DNA of 18,768 nt. It comes from Nitrososphaerales archaeon (GTDB lineage: Archaea > Thermoproteota > Nitrososphaeria > Nitrososphaerales > Nitrososphaeraceae). The notes below the pieces were generated by a model, which searched no databases, was not told the origin of the DNA, and saw nothing but the letters and a program-made list of their open reading frames with translations. The position numbers were made by a program, and so were the translations under genes. The DNA is taken from assembly GCA_029237515.1 (NCBI GenBank), contig JARBAV010000019.1:1-18768 (forward strand), given 5' to 3'. Shown piece after piece: positions 7,498 through 15,587 of this stretch. Each line of letters starts with the position of its first letter. Position 1 is the stretch's first letter.

Positions 7498-8361
7498 TCA
7501 TTCCTGAGATCGGTTATGTAAGTACGGCTCTGTGATCTTTATCGGTCGAATTGATTTTCTAATATTACGCGTTACGATAGTACACAGGAAGATAGCCACA
7601 CCAGTAAGAACTATGGCACCTGCAGGAGCAATATTAGCGAAATATGAAATGACAATCCCAGACACAACTGACGCAATAGCGATACCAATTGAAATGATGG
7701 CAGTTTTCTTAAATCCCCTTCCAAATAGTATCGCAGTAATATTTGGAAGGACAATTAGTGCAGATATCAAGAGGACTCCTACTAGTCTAATGGATGTGAC
7801 TACAGTTATCGCAGCGAGTACAATAAAGATGTAATTAGCTAATTTTACATTAATTCCGCTTACACTCGCTTGTTTCTCGTCAAAGGTAATGTACATCAAT
7901 CTCCTATACATTATTGCTATGATTGCAAGAATCGCAATACTTAGAAATACAATGGTAATAGTATCCTGAGTACTAATCAGAAGGATGCTTCCAAACAGAA
8001 AGCTGAAAAGGTCTAGAGAAAATCCCCCAGACAGACTTATCAAAACTATTCCAACCGCAAGTCCAGATGAAAGCAAAATTGCGACCGATGAATCTGGTGG
8101 TATCTTGATAGAATCGGTCATTTTTGTAATCCCTAATGCCGCTATTATAGTAAATGCGTATGCGGTCCAAATTGGATATAAATTAAGGAATAGTCCTATA
8201 GACAGGCCGCCAAAAGCAACGTGAGACATCGCATCTCCAAATAGAGAATGTTTTCTAAGCACTAGAAACAGGCCAATTGCTGAACATATAGCAGCAACTG
8301 CAATGCCAGAAATTAATGCGCGCTGCATAAATCCAAATTCTAATATTTCCAAAATGGTCAT
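7498..8361 (-). CDS. znuB: Metal ABC transporter permease (ZnuB/TroC family)
   Basis: Membrane subunit of an importer for Zn2+ or Mn2+. The 287 residues form about eight hydrophobic segments, starting at 16-36 (LISGIAVAAICSAIGLFLV). The ABC-3 family signature follows (HSLFGDAMSHVAFGGLSIG, residues 38-56, with H47). Later segments include IAILLSSGLAVGIVLISL and GVLLISALIVLPNITAIL. The C-terminus is short, charged and probably cytoplasmic. Third gene of the set: it begins 19 nt after znuC ends on the same strand, so it should be cotranscribed with znuA and znuC. Sequence alone does not decide between zinc and manganese. Confidence 0.93.
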   Translation of the reverse strand: MTILEILEFGFMQRALISGIAVAAICSAIGLFLVLRKHSLFGDAMSHVAFGGLSIGLFLNLYPIWTAYAFTIIAALGITKMTDSIKIPPDSSVAILLSSGLAVGIVLISLSGGFSLDLFSFLFGSILLISTQDTITIVFLSIAILAIIAIMYRRLMYITFDEKQASVSGINVKLANYIFIVLAAITVVTSIRLVGVLLISALIVLPNITAILFGRGFKKTAIISIGIAIASVVSGIVISYFANIAPAGAIVLTGVAIFLCTIVTRNIRKSIRPIKITEPYLHNRSQE

Positions 8362-8380
8362 GCCGTTAACTCTGCTCTAT

Positions 8381-9190
8381 CTATGTGGATGGAAGTTGTT
8401 GAGAATTGGATTTGGTGTTGAACTGATGGAGTCTTAAATGCGTCTGCATTGCAGATTCATAATAAGTCTTGAGCATGTTCTCATCACCAAAGAAATCTTT
8501 CGCATCTCCATGAAAATGCATTTTTCTGTTGATGCACGCGACCTTATTTGCAAGTTTACTTACTGCATCTAGATCGTGAGAAGATAATATGATGGATATT
8601 TTTTCTTCTGCGTTCAGCTTCCGGATTAATTCATAAAATCTATCCTGAGTTTCTTGGTCTATGCCGCTTGTAGGCTCATCCAGTATCAGTAGCCTGGGAT
8701 TATGTACCATGGCCTTAGCGATTAGGACTCTTTGTTGTTGTCCGCCGGATAGTTCATTAAATCTTTTATTTTTCTTATCAGTCAATCCCACTATCTGCAT
8801 TGCTTTAAGCACTTGATCCTTTGCATAACTTCGACTGTACTTCTCGATGGATCCAAGTAATCCAAATGAAATAATTTCTTCTATGTTTGCCGGAAAGCTT
8901 TGTTCAATTGATGCATGCTGAGGTACGTATCCTACTTCGCTTAACAATGCTTTTCTATTTTTCAAAATCTCTTTTCCAAAAAGTTTAACAGTACCCCTAT
9001 AGTCTGTTAGAATTCCGAGAATGCAACTAAAAAGCGTGGTTTTTCCTGCACCATTGGGACCTATTATACCCAGTAGGTCTCCTTGTTCCATTCTAAAGGA
9101 AATATTGTCTAATGTGAGAAACGAAGAATCATACCAATAAGATAGGTGGTCTATTTCCACTATTGGACTAGCTGAAGTTATGTTAAGCAT
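8381..9190 (-). CDS. znuC: Metal ABC transporter ATP-binding protein (ZnuC/TroB family)
   Basis: ATPase that powers the importer, on the cytoplasmic face. It is complete at 269 residues. Walker A GPNGAGKTT (44-52), Q-loop Q91 in VGYVPQHASIEQSFP (the PQ-x8-FP pattern typical of metal-importer ATPases), signature LSGGQQQ (147-153), Walker B LLILDEP (167-173) and switch His205 (SSHDLD) are all present. A His-containing C-terminal tail of about 25 residues (MQTHLRLHQF, then Ser/Gln-rich) extends past the ATPase core and might bind metal. Its start overlaps the 3' end of znuA by 13 nt, so translation is probably coupled. Confidence 0.94.
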   Translation of the reverse strand: MLNITSASPIVEIDHLSYWYDSSFLTLDNISFRMEQGDLLGIIGPNGAGKTTLFSCILGILTDYRGTVKLFGKEILKNRKALLSEVGYVPQHASIEQSFPANIEEIISFGLLGSIEKYSRSYAKDQVLKAMQIVGLTDKKNKRFNELSGGQQQRVLIAKAMVHNPRLLILDEPTSGIDQETQDRFYELIRKLNAEEKISIILSSHDLDAVSKLANKVACINRKMHFHGDAKDFFGDENMLKTYYESAMQTHLRLHQFNTKSNSQQLPST

Positions 9191-10143
9191 TCTAAGCCTA
9201 CTTTCAAATTAGAAATATTTTGCTCCATCTTGTCAAGATATCCTATTCCTGAGTCTTTTTCATCATTATCAATTCCTTCCAATGGGCTCAATGCGAGTAC
9301 CTTACCATTAGGAATCTCTTGTGCAATCACTTCCGCAAATCTCGGGTCTACCAATTCCTCTGCATAAATAACTTTCAGCCCAAGAGCAGTAGCCAAACTT
9401 ATAGTTTCCTCAATTCGCTGGGGTAGAACTTCCCCTTCAGGTGATAGTCCTTGCACACTATGTTGAATTAAACCGTACCTTTTGGCAAAGTAGCTAAATG
9501 CATCATGAAAAGCAATAAAATCCTTCTTTTCGCAAGTTTGAAGTGCACTTCTTATTTTGGAATCCAATGCATCTAGCTTATCTATAAAACTCTTCGCATT
9601 CTTCTGGTAATATATTTTGTTATTAGGATCAATTTCTATTAGCGCATTTTCGATTTGCTGTACTTGGCCCTTTGCAATAATTGGATCCAGCCAAATATGC
9701 GGATTTCCCATATGATTGTCTTGAGACAAATTAAAGAGAACACTGGTATCAACCAAATTATCATTGGTGACCATGTCTATCCAGGAATCCTCAAATCCAA
9801 GACCATTATAGAATACTACATCTGCACTTTCTGCCTGTCGTAGCTGTTGGATCGTGGGTTCATAATCATGTGGCTCTACACCTGCTGGGATGAGGGTTGT
9901 TACGGTCACCCTGTCTCCTCCTACTTGCTTCGCAAATTCATAAATTGGGAAGAATGATGCAACCGCGGTTATTTTTGGTATTTGTTGAGTTATCGGATCA
10001 GATAAATTGGAATTAGAAATGGCCGGAGTTTCAGACATATTGTTTTCTGTGGTCACGGTACTCCTAGAGGCTTGTATTACCGAACCACTAGGTGCAAGAA
10101 AAGAGATAATTGCAATAAGGAAAACATAATAATAAATTGCCAT
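9178..10143 (-). CDS. znuA: Metal ABC transporter substrate-binding protein (ZnuA/TroA family)
   Basis: Extracellular receptor that captures Zn2+ or Mn2+ for the ZnuBC importer. Of 321 residues, 1-25 are a hydrophobic signal/anchor (YYYVFLIAIISFLAP), followed by a Ser/Thr/Asn-rich linker (27-55) that could tether it to the membrane. The cluster A-I fold follows, with metal ligands H92 (GVEPHDYEP), H149 (NPHIWLDP) and H213 (AFHDAFSYFAKRYG). The fourth ligand, usually an Asp in a DPL motif, reads S286 (ALSPLEG). There is no His-rich loop. The ATG at 10143 has a TATA box centred 27 nt upstream, so the message is probably leaderless. First gene of znuACB. Confidence 0.94.
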   Translation of the reverse strand: MAIYYYVFLIAIISFLAPSGSVIQASRSTVTTENNMSETPAISNSNLSDPITQQIPKITAVASFFPIYEFAKQVGGDRVTVTTLIPAGVEPHDYEPTIQQLRQAESADVVFYNGLGFEDSWIDMVTNDNLVDTSVLFNLSQDNHMGNPHIWLDPIIAKGQVQQIENALIEIDPNNKIYYQKNAKSFIDKLDALDSKIRSALQTCEKKDFIAFHDAFSYFAKRYGLIQHSVQGLSPEGEVLPQRIEETISLATALGLKVIYAEELVDPRFAEVIAQEIPNGKVLALSPLEGIDNDEKDSGIGYLDKMEQNISNLKVGLECLT

Positions 10144-10166
10144 AGATTAAAATGTCGCTAATAATA

Positions 10167-10172
10167 ATATAA
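10167..10172 (-). promoter_or_regulatory. TATA box of znuA
   Basis: TTATAT on the minus strand, centred 27 nt before the ATG at 10143. This spacing predicts transcription starting at the ATG itself, a leaderless mRNA. Confidence 0.55.
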
Positions 10173-10174
10173 GT

Positions 10175-10192
10175 GTTATTAATAATTTTAAC
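10175..10192. promoter_or_regulatory. Candidate operator upstream of znuA TATA box
   Basis: Bases 10175-10192 start GTTA and end TAAC, enclosing the perfect palindrome TTATTAATAA (10176-10185). They include TTAATAATT, which also begins the 14-base palindrome in the NikR-like gene promoter. The element sits just upstream of the TATA box, where a bound protein could affect TFB/TBP. AT-rich sequence makes chance matches easy. Confidence 0.3.
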
Positions 10193-10557
10193 ATTCTCCA
10201 ATAAATACTATTATTAACTGTGTTGACAAAAATATGGTAAGTTGTCCATCGCAATTTGCGCTTATTCTACCTATTAACCATAGAGACGAAATCTTGGTCG
10301 CAAATATTTACACCAGATATATTTTGACTGAGGTTCCAGAATAGGGGAAGATCTTCTCTTTACGGGAGTAAATCATCCATTTCTCTAGCAGGTCAGTGAT
10401 ACATGAATAATTCGTGTCTCTATATTACCAAATGCCCCTCCCTAACAGATGATAAATTTGATGGCTAGATAGATACGCCATACAAAATAAGTCTCGAACA
10501 AGATATCAATACAATCGTTACAGGATCCAGCTCTCCTTAGAAAGACATTTCTTTTTT

Positions 10558-10941
10558 TTACATCGCAATCAATTGAACATTATCCATCCTTTTATTCGCT
10601 TGAAATTTTTTTGTCATATCTCTCATAGGTTTCGCGTCACCCCTTAACAGAAATATCTCCAGACACCTATCTCTGTCAATTTTGCTATGGAGATGTGTTG
10701 CTATCAGTTCATCATAGGCGTGTCTTAGATTGCTTATTTCGTCATCTGAAGCCTCGTTATGAACAACCAAAAGTATTGCATGGATGTATCCCACCAGATC
10801 TTGCCGTGATCTTTCTTCCGATATCATTCCCCTAATGCCTGCTCTAACAATTTCTGATCGGCCGCTAAATCCAAGTGATTTTTGCAATTTGTCCATTTCA
10901 TTCAGAATTTCATCATTTAATGATATGCTAACAATCGTCAT
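10558..10941 (-). CDS. NikR-like metal-responsive repressor (ribbon-helix-helix plus ACT-like domain)
   Basis: DNA-binding regulator of the NikR family, 127 residues. The ribbon-helix-helix domain (2-42) starts TIVSISLNDEILNEMDKL and includes GRSEIVRAGIRG. The C-terminal ACT-like metal and tetramer domain (48-127) shows DLVGYIHAILLVVHNE and DRDRCLEIFLLRGDA. Aligned with E. coli NikR, nickel ligands H76, H87 and C95 correspond to H74, H85 and C93, but H89 is replaced by K87; an extra His (H83) lies nearby. Metal choice may thus differ from nickel. A 14-base palindrome (10948-10961) covers the likely transcription start, which suggests autoregulation. It lies directly upstream of the znuACB importer on the same strand, separated by 414 nt. 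Confidence 0.85.
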   Translation of the reverse strand: MTIVSISLNDEILNEMDKLQKSLGFSGRSEIVRAGIRGMISEERSRQDLVGYIHAILLVVHNEASDDEISNLRHAYDELIATHLHSKIDRDRCLEIFLLRGDAKPMRDMTKKFQANKRMDNVQLIAM

Positions 10942-11342
10942 CCGGTATTAATAATTATTAAGTTTCTAAACAATAAATATATTTGCATCAATAACTTCGA
11001 TATAAAAGTGAAACAAGCGGTAGTATTATGTCGATAAATTGGCTAGGGATCATTAGAACGCGGGTAGAGAGAGCCTAATTGATAATCCCTATGTGGAGTT
11101 TTATTGGTCGGGCAGGGTCCAGCTGTAGACTGATCTGTGTATTTGTAATACAAGGATGAATCGATCGCTATTTACTAATAGTATTTCTGGAGAGAACGGT
11201 CTGCAAAAAGTTTAAAGGGCATCATGAAATGGTCTATGCTCAAAATATCTAGCCCGTGAAGCCCAACAATTCTGTCTATCAACTAAAGCAGGAGTTTGAA
11301 CTATAGGATTCTTTTACCTTGATCCAAAGGCTTAAACTATAA
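10942..11342. other. Intergenic region upstream of the NikR-like gene
   Basis: About 400 bases without a credible gene. Next to the regulator it holds a TATA-like element and a palindrome. Further out, TGTATT-TGT-AATACA (11138-11152) is a six-base inverted repeat with a three-base spacer; its role is unknown. The right end, after the secreted-protein gene, has repeated CTATA-type sequence (11332-11354). Confidence 0.5.
10948..10961. promoter_or_regulatory. Palindromic candidate operator of the NikR-like gene
   Basis: TTAATAATTATTAA is a perfect 14-base palindrome, 7-20 nt before the ATG. It lies between a TATA-like element (10972-10980, ATATTTATT on the minus strand) and the start codon, so it covers the predicted transcription start. 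A protein bound there would block initiation. Confidence 0.4.
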
Positions 11343-11846
11343 CTATAGGTATAGATTGATGTGCTGATTCCGAGTTTCCGGTGACAAGGAGTGTATTTCA
11401 TCTGTTGAGCCAGATTGACACGCCAGACTATTGCCAAAGCTGTCAGTATCCTCCAAGATCTTAATGCATGCAGTGTATGAGCTTCCTGGCTTTAGAGCAT
11501 CTTTTGGAACTAGCATACTAAACTGTATTACTCCATTACCGTCATCATGGGGATCCAACAAGGATATCGGATCAAAGGTGTTAGCATAGGTTTTACCATC
11601 AATAGTAACTAATATCTGCGCAATTTTGGTTGAGTAGTCTATCCCTTTAATATTGAATGGGATCTTTTCGTTGCTAGCTTGTTGTGGTGATGTATCTTGG
11701 TTTATGACGGGTAGATTTTCTATGTTTGAATGATTAGTGCTTGAATCCTGAGCTTTAACAGGAACAGGGACAGAAATGCTAAGAGGACCGATCAAATACA
11801 TAGCGCACATAGTAATTGCCATTAGAATTGATAAGACCTTGATCAT
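11343..11846 (-). CDS. Secreted protein of unknown function
   Basis: 167 residues. A clear signal peptide (about 1-32: MIKVLSILMAITMCAMYLIG, ending VKA before QDSS) leads to a Ser/Asn/Gln linker (33-60) and a domain of about 100 residues that looks beta-rich (IPFNIKGIDYSTKIAQILVT, FSMLVPKDALKPGSSYTACI). Two cysteines, C127 and C143, could pair outside the cell. This resembles the Ig-like or carbohydrate-binding small exported domains common in ammonia-oxidising archaea, but I cannot name a family. It is monocistronic, about 400 nt upstream of the NikR-like gene, with no clear functional tie to it. Confidence 0.7.
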   Translation of the reverse strand: MIKVLSILMAITMCAMYLIGPLSISVPVPVKAQDSSTNHSNIENLPVINQDTSPQQASNEKIPFNIKGIDYSTKIAQILVTIDGKTYANTFDPISLLDPHDDGNGVIQFSMLVPKDALKPGSSYTACIKILEDTDSFGNSLACQSGSTDEIHSLSPETRNQHINLYL

Positions 11847-11970
11847 AGATTATTGCGAAAAGCTTTGCACATGTAGTATCTATAGGTAATGAAGAATTCG
11901 TATTAGAGATTCAGACATAAGAATACACAGTGTTGAAACTTATTCTAATTGGCTTCATCTTTTTAAATTT

Positions 11971-13149
11971 CTAATACTCAAATGAAATTACTAAATTCTT
12001 GTCACTTAATTGGGCAGCTTTGAGTTTCATTCCCAAAGTAATGGCAGGCAACGGAATAACATTCACAATATGACCTATGTCCGTGGCCACTTTAATAGTA
12101 ATCCGGTCTGAGGCGCGTTCAACCAAAAAGTCTACGTTCTTCGTAAAAGGAACCTTTAGTTTCAAAGTGAGGCCAGAATTATCACTTTTGAATTCAAAAA
12201 CCTTTTCATGATATAAAATTTGACCTGGATCTTCATCCCCAAACAAGATCTCAGCATTTTGCTTAAGCATCTCTATACCTTTTAATTCTTCATTGTACAG
12301 AGGAACCTCTTTAACTGGCAATGGGTAAAAGTTAGATCTAGCTTCTATCACTTTAGTCTGCTGAAGATGCGTCCAATTGGCCAAGAAACTATTCTCACTA
12401 CGCGTTATGGGCATGATCTTGTTGATAATAATCATGTCTACATTAATACCGTACAAATTAGCTGACATTAAAGTCCTTTTTGCATTTTCCATGCTAAAGC
12501 TGTCAGCGTTAGCCACTAACCTGAGACTAGTTACCTTTTGGTCAAATATTAACTTTGAAAGTTCTTCCAATTTATGTAGTAAATCTGCTTCAATCTTCAT
12601 CAAGTCACTTGAATGAGCAGGGCTTGAGAAGTAGGGTTGAAATAGTCGGCCGAAGCCACTGACAAGACCTGCAAGGCCCGAGAGCCTCATGCTTAGGCTT
12701 CCAACAAGTTTTGGAAAATATAAGAATCGCAAGGCCTCACCTGATGCGGGCATGTCAAGAATTATCGCATCATAGACTCCGGATCTTGCGGCCTCTTCGA
12801 TTTTGAGCAAGCAGAGTAATTGTGTCATTCCAGGTAACATTGCCAACTCATACGAAATAGTATCATCAACGCCTTTGGCCTGAAAATACGAAGCAAAGTA
12901 AGAAAATATTGTCTTGAAATTCGTATCCATCTCCGCAATCGGATCCACTTGAGCTGCATCTAGGTCAGCAGAGATTTTTGTAGGTGTTCCTACAATTCGG
13001 TCTTTTATCAATGCATCACCCAATGTATGAGCTGGATCGGCAGAAACAAGAAGTGTTCTGGATTTCAGACCAGACAACTTTAACGCAGTTGAGCAAGCAC
13101 TTACTGTTTTTCCTGTCCCACCTTTACCTGTATAAATGATCAGTCGCAA
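11971..13149 (-). CDS. ArsA/GET3-family ATPase with C-terminal HSP20-like domain
   Basis: Cytoplasmic P-loop ATPase, 392 residues. It has the deviant Walker A GKGGTGKT (8-15), switch I DPAHTLGD (38-45) and switch II starting at D132 (DMPASGEALRFL). A helical region around 60-125 includes ELAMLPGMTQLLCL. The last ~70 residues form the HSP20-like beta domain found in some ArsA proteins (TLKLKVPFTKNVDFLVER, ITIKVATDIG). There is a single ATPase half, so it would act as a dimer. The arsenite-binding cysteines of bacterial ArsA are not evident, and no ars genes lie nearby, so arsenite export is unlikely. A role in handling client proteins, as in GET3, is possible but unproven. It follows the aminotransferase gene by 53 nt on the same strand. 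Confidence 0.88.
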   Translation of the reverse strand: MRLIIYTGKGGTGKTVSACSTALKLSGLKSRTLLVSADPAHTLGDALIKDRIVGTPTKISADLDAAQVDPIAEMDTNFKTIFSYFASYFQAKGVDDTISYELAMLPGMTQLLCLLKIEEAARSGVYDAIILDMPASGEALRFLYFPKLVGSLSMRLSGLAGLVSGFGRLFQPYFSSPAHSSDLMKIEADLLHKLEELSKLIFDQKVTSLRLVANADSFSMENAKRTLMSANLYGINVDMIIINKIMPITRSENSFLANWTHLQQTKVIEARSNFYPLPVKEVPLYNEELKGIEMLKQNAEILFGDEDPGQILYHEKVFEFKSDNSGLTLKLKVPFTKNVDFLVERASDRITIKVATDIGHIVNVIPLPAITLGMKLKAAQLSDKNLVISFEY

Positions 13150-13202
13150 TACATCGCATAGTAAGTAGCGGTATTAAGACCTATGGACACTGATCGATAA
13201 TT

Positions 13203-14408
13203 TCATTTTTTTAGGTTTTGTCTTGCTGATTTGAAGCTATTTGCTATGTATTCAATATCTTCTGCAGAAAGAAGCGGGTGCACAGGTAAGGAAAGTACGT
13301 GTTTACTTGCCCATTCTGTAGTCTTCAAATTATTGGGCATTCCTCGGATCTGATTTGGCAATCGAGATCGTACCAGTTCTCTGTAGTACGGAGTCAAATG
13401 AACAGGGGGATCGTAATATACGGCTACTCCAACCTTTGCAATATTGACCATCTCTTCCTTTATTAGATCTCTGTGCTCAGTGTGATCTAGAACATCAGGA
13501 GTGTTAATTTTGTCTTCGGTCTGCCTACTGCCAATTGCCACCGTATAGAGATACCAATTAAATTTCTTGTGACCGTCATCCGGTTCGACTGGTGTCGTAA
13601 ATCCATCAACTTCAGAATGTGAAAGTAGGTCAGTTAACAATTTTGCATTGTTTCTTCTTTTTTCTAGCATTTCATCAAGTTTTTTCATTTGACCCTTCGC
13701 TATTGCAGCGCATATTTCAGGAAGTCGTAAATTGAGACCAAATACTCTAGTATCATAACCTTCAACCATTCCATGATTGCGTATCATTCTTAATCGGTCA
13801 GCCAACAGATCGTCATCCGTTGTAATCGCACCACCTTCTCCTGATGTGAGTACCTTACTGGCGTACATACTAAAACATCCCATTGAACCGAAAGTTCCAG
13901 TCTGTCTCTTCCTGTACTCAGAACCCAATGATTGGCACGCGTCTTCTACTATTTCGAGCGAATTACTATTTGCTAACTCACCTAATTCATCCAAATCGGC
14001 AGGATGGCCGTAAAGGTGAACAGGCATAATAGCTCTAGTTTTTTTCGTAATCTTCCTGGCAAGATCTTTGACGTTGACGGTATAGTCAGCTTTATTTATG
14101 TCTACGAATACTGGCGTACCTCCAGCAGCGACTACAGAATTAGCTGATGCTACAAAAGTAAATGAAGGTAAAAGTACTTCGTCGCCTTCTTTCAATCCTA
14201 ATGCTAACAACGCAGCTAATAGAGCAGATGTTCCAGAGTTCACTGCAATCACATGCTTAATGCTTAAATAGCGCCTAAGAAGAAACTCGAATTCCTGTAC
14301 TCTCTTCCCTCCCTCCAATGCAGGAGATGTAAGTATGCCTTCGTCTAGCACCATTAACATTTCATTCTTTTCCTCATCGCTAAGCCAAGGTCTGTTTATG
14401 GGAATCAT
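13203..14408 (-). CDS. DegT/DnrJ/EryC1/StrS-family aminotransferase
   Basis: PLP-dependent sugar aminotransferase that converts nucleotide keto-sugars to amino-sugars for glycans or surface polysaccharide. It is full length at 401 residues. Family motifs: PINRPWLSDEE at the start, the substrate loop VNSGTSALLAALLALG (56-71), PSFTFVASANSV (81-92), PVHLYGHPAD (129-138), EDACQSLGSEY (155-165, with D156 contacting the PLP ring) and the catalytic Lys185 in SMYASKVLTSGEGG. The C-terminal domain carries YYDPPVHLTPYYR and LSLPVHPLLSAEDIEYI. No sugar dehydratase or glycosyltransferase is in view, so the substrate is open. The following ArsA-like gene is close enough for cotranscription, though the functions are not obviously linked. 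Confidence 0.93.
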   Translation of the reverse strand: MIPINRPWLSDEEKNEMLMVLDEGILTSPALEGGKRVQEFEFLLRRYLSIKHVIAVNSGTSALLAALLALGLKEGDEVLLPSFTFVASANSVVAAGGTPVFVDINKADYTVNVKDLARKITKKTRAIMPVHLYGHPADLDELGELANSNSLEIVEDACQSLGSEYRKRQTGTFGSMGCFSMYASKVLTSGEGGAITTDDDLLADRLRMIRNHGMVEGYDTRVFGLNLRLPEICAAIAKGQMKKLDEMLEKRRNNAKLLTDLLSHSEVDGFTTPVEPDDGHKKFNWYLYTVAIGSRQTEDKINTPDVLDHTEHRDLIKEEMVNIAKVGVAVYYDPPVHLTPYYRELVRSRLPNQIRGMPNNLKTTEWASKHVLSLPVHPLLSAEDIEYIANSFKSARQNLKK

Positions 14409-14663
14409 TTTAGAATTAGATCAGCGAGAAGACCTAATTAAGGATATCAAATCCATCGGCATTATTACTTGTTTCAACTAAAGTCATCCCTTTAAAATAA
14501 TAACACGCTAAAATACTGCCATGCAAGCTCATCATAAATTTGGGTGGACGACTCCTTTAAATTATTTTTTGAAAATATGAATATCACATATGCCAAATGT
14601 TTGAAGCATGAACAGGAAACCAAAAGTTAATACAGTTTGAAATGCAGCTAATGTGCGAGACTT

Positions 14664-14846
14664 TTGTTGAAAGCAAAGTGTCCGAAGTGTAGAAATGAAG
14701 CAGTAGTCGATGAAGATATGACAAAGGTTGATTGTAGTCATTGTGGGTTTAGCTCTTCATACGATTCGTACTTGGAAACTATGAAAGGGGTAGCTCAGAA
14801 CATGTCAGATGATTATCAGGCCAATTTGAACAAGAGTGGATTCTAG
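14664..14846 (+). CDS. Small zinc-ribbon protein
   Basis: 60 residues with two CxxC knuckles, CPKC at 6-9 and CSHC at 24-27, spaced as in transcription-factor-type zinc ribbons (KCPKCRNEAVVDEDMTKVDC). The C-terminal half is polar and helical (SYDSYLETMKGVAQNMSDDY). The start must be TTG, at 14664 or the next codon 14667, because no in-frame ATG lies between these and an upstream stop at 14649. It stands 147 nt before the eS6 gene on the same strand, in a translation cluster. It may bind nucleic acid or be part of a transcription or ribosome complex; I cannot name a family. Confidence 0.75.
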   Translation: MLKAKCPKCRNEAVVDEDMTKVDCSHCGFSSSYDSYLETMKGVAQNMSDDYQANLNKSGF

Positions 14847-14893
14847 ACGTCGAATAATTTTATAATAAATCTGATCTAGATTTGGCTATCCAC

Positions 14894-14977
14894 ATGTCTT
14901 TGATGAACGAGGTTCATATTACCAAAAATGGATTGGAGACCATCCAAAAGTTAATTAAAGCCCAAACTGCTGCATGA
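14894..14977 (+). CDS. Possible 27-residue leader-like ORF before eS6
   Basis: ATG at 14894 to TGA at 14975-14977, product starting MSLMNEVHITKNGLETIQKL. It fills most of the spacer between the zinc-ribbon gene and eS6 and ends 16 nt before the eS6 TTG. The amphipathic composition is plausible for a small protein, but chance cannot be excluded at this length. Confidence 0.22.
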   Translation: MSLMNEVHITKNGLETIQKLIKAQTAA

Positions 14978-14993
14978 TCAAAGTAGTAGTGTA

Positions 14994-15389
14994 TTGGCGC
15001 AATTCAAGGTTGTCATTTCAGATAGTACTGGAAAAAGTGTTAGTCAAGAATTAAAGGACAAAGTAGCAAATCCCCTTCTTGGGTTAAAAATAGGTGATGT
15101 CATCGACTCAAATGTCGTTGGTATTGAAGGTAAAATGCAGATAACTGGCGGCAGTGACAAATCAGGTACACCTATGAGGCCAGATCTTCATGGAGGGGTA
15201 AAAAAGTATATCTTGCTTGCACGAGGAATAGGAATGCGAAACCGTAATCCCGGAGTTAGGGTTAGAAAGCTAATTAGAGGCAATATGGTTACTGAGGAAA
15301 TATATCAGCTGAACTGTAAACTACTTGAAGGAAAGTTGCCTGAAAAATCGGCAACTGAACAGTCTGCTGAGGAAGAACCCAAATCTTGA
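14994..15389 (+). CDS. rps6e: Small-subunit ribosomal protein eS6
   Basis: Archaeal/eukaryotic-type protein of the 30S subunit. The 131 residues include the family pattern GKSVSQELKDK near the start, IGDVIDSNVVG, GKMQITGGSDKSGTPMRPDL, HGGVKKYILLARGIG, the basic GVRVRKLIRGN and IYQLNCKLLEG. The C-terminus is a short acidic tail (SAEEEPKS). The start is TTG (14994), giving MAQFKVVISD, the usual N-terminus; no Shine-Dalgarno is visible. eS6 next to aIF2 gamma is a recurring archaeal gene order, which supports both calls. Confidence 0.96.
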   Translation: MAQFKVVISDSTGKSVSQELKDKVANPLLGLKIGDVIDSNVVGIEGKMQITGGSDKSGTPMRPDLHGGVKKYILLARGIGMRNRNPGVRVRKLIRGNMVTEEIYQLNCKLLEGKLPEKSATEQSAEEEPKS

Positions 15390-15587
15390 TACGGTAGACT
15401 TTAGACATCATGCTCATATCTTGCAAATTTACAAAAACGTGCATCAATACATTATGCGCAGGTCGTACACATACTTAAGTTACTTAGAAATCTCGTAAGC
15501 CGATAGGATGAAAAGATGTCCTTTATTAAACCCTTTAAGTAGATTCGAAATTAGGCCAAAGGGCTCTTCTTGAATTAAAAATAGTCT

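Larger units (their letters stand above)
10144..10557. other. Intergenic region upstream of znuA
   Basis: About 410 bases between the NikR-like gene and znuA. The part next to znuA holds its promoter and an AT-rich dyad (10175-10192). The remainder (10200-10550) has no open frame that looks real, no tRNA and no recognisable RNA motif. An eight-T run (10552-10559) overlaps the stop of the NikR-like gene but is on the wrong strand to end it. Confidence 0.5.

Noticed and set aside
15508..15573. 21-codon frame upstream of aIF2 gamma (begins MKRCPLLN)
   Set aside because: Too short, no recognisable pattern, and no spacing or promoter signal supports it.
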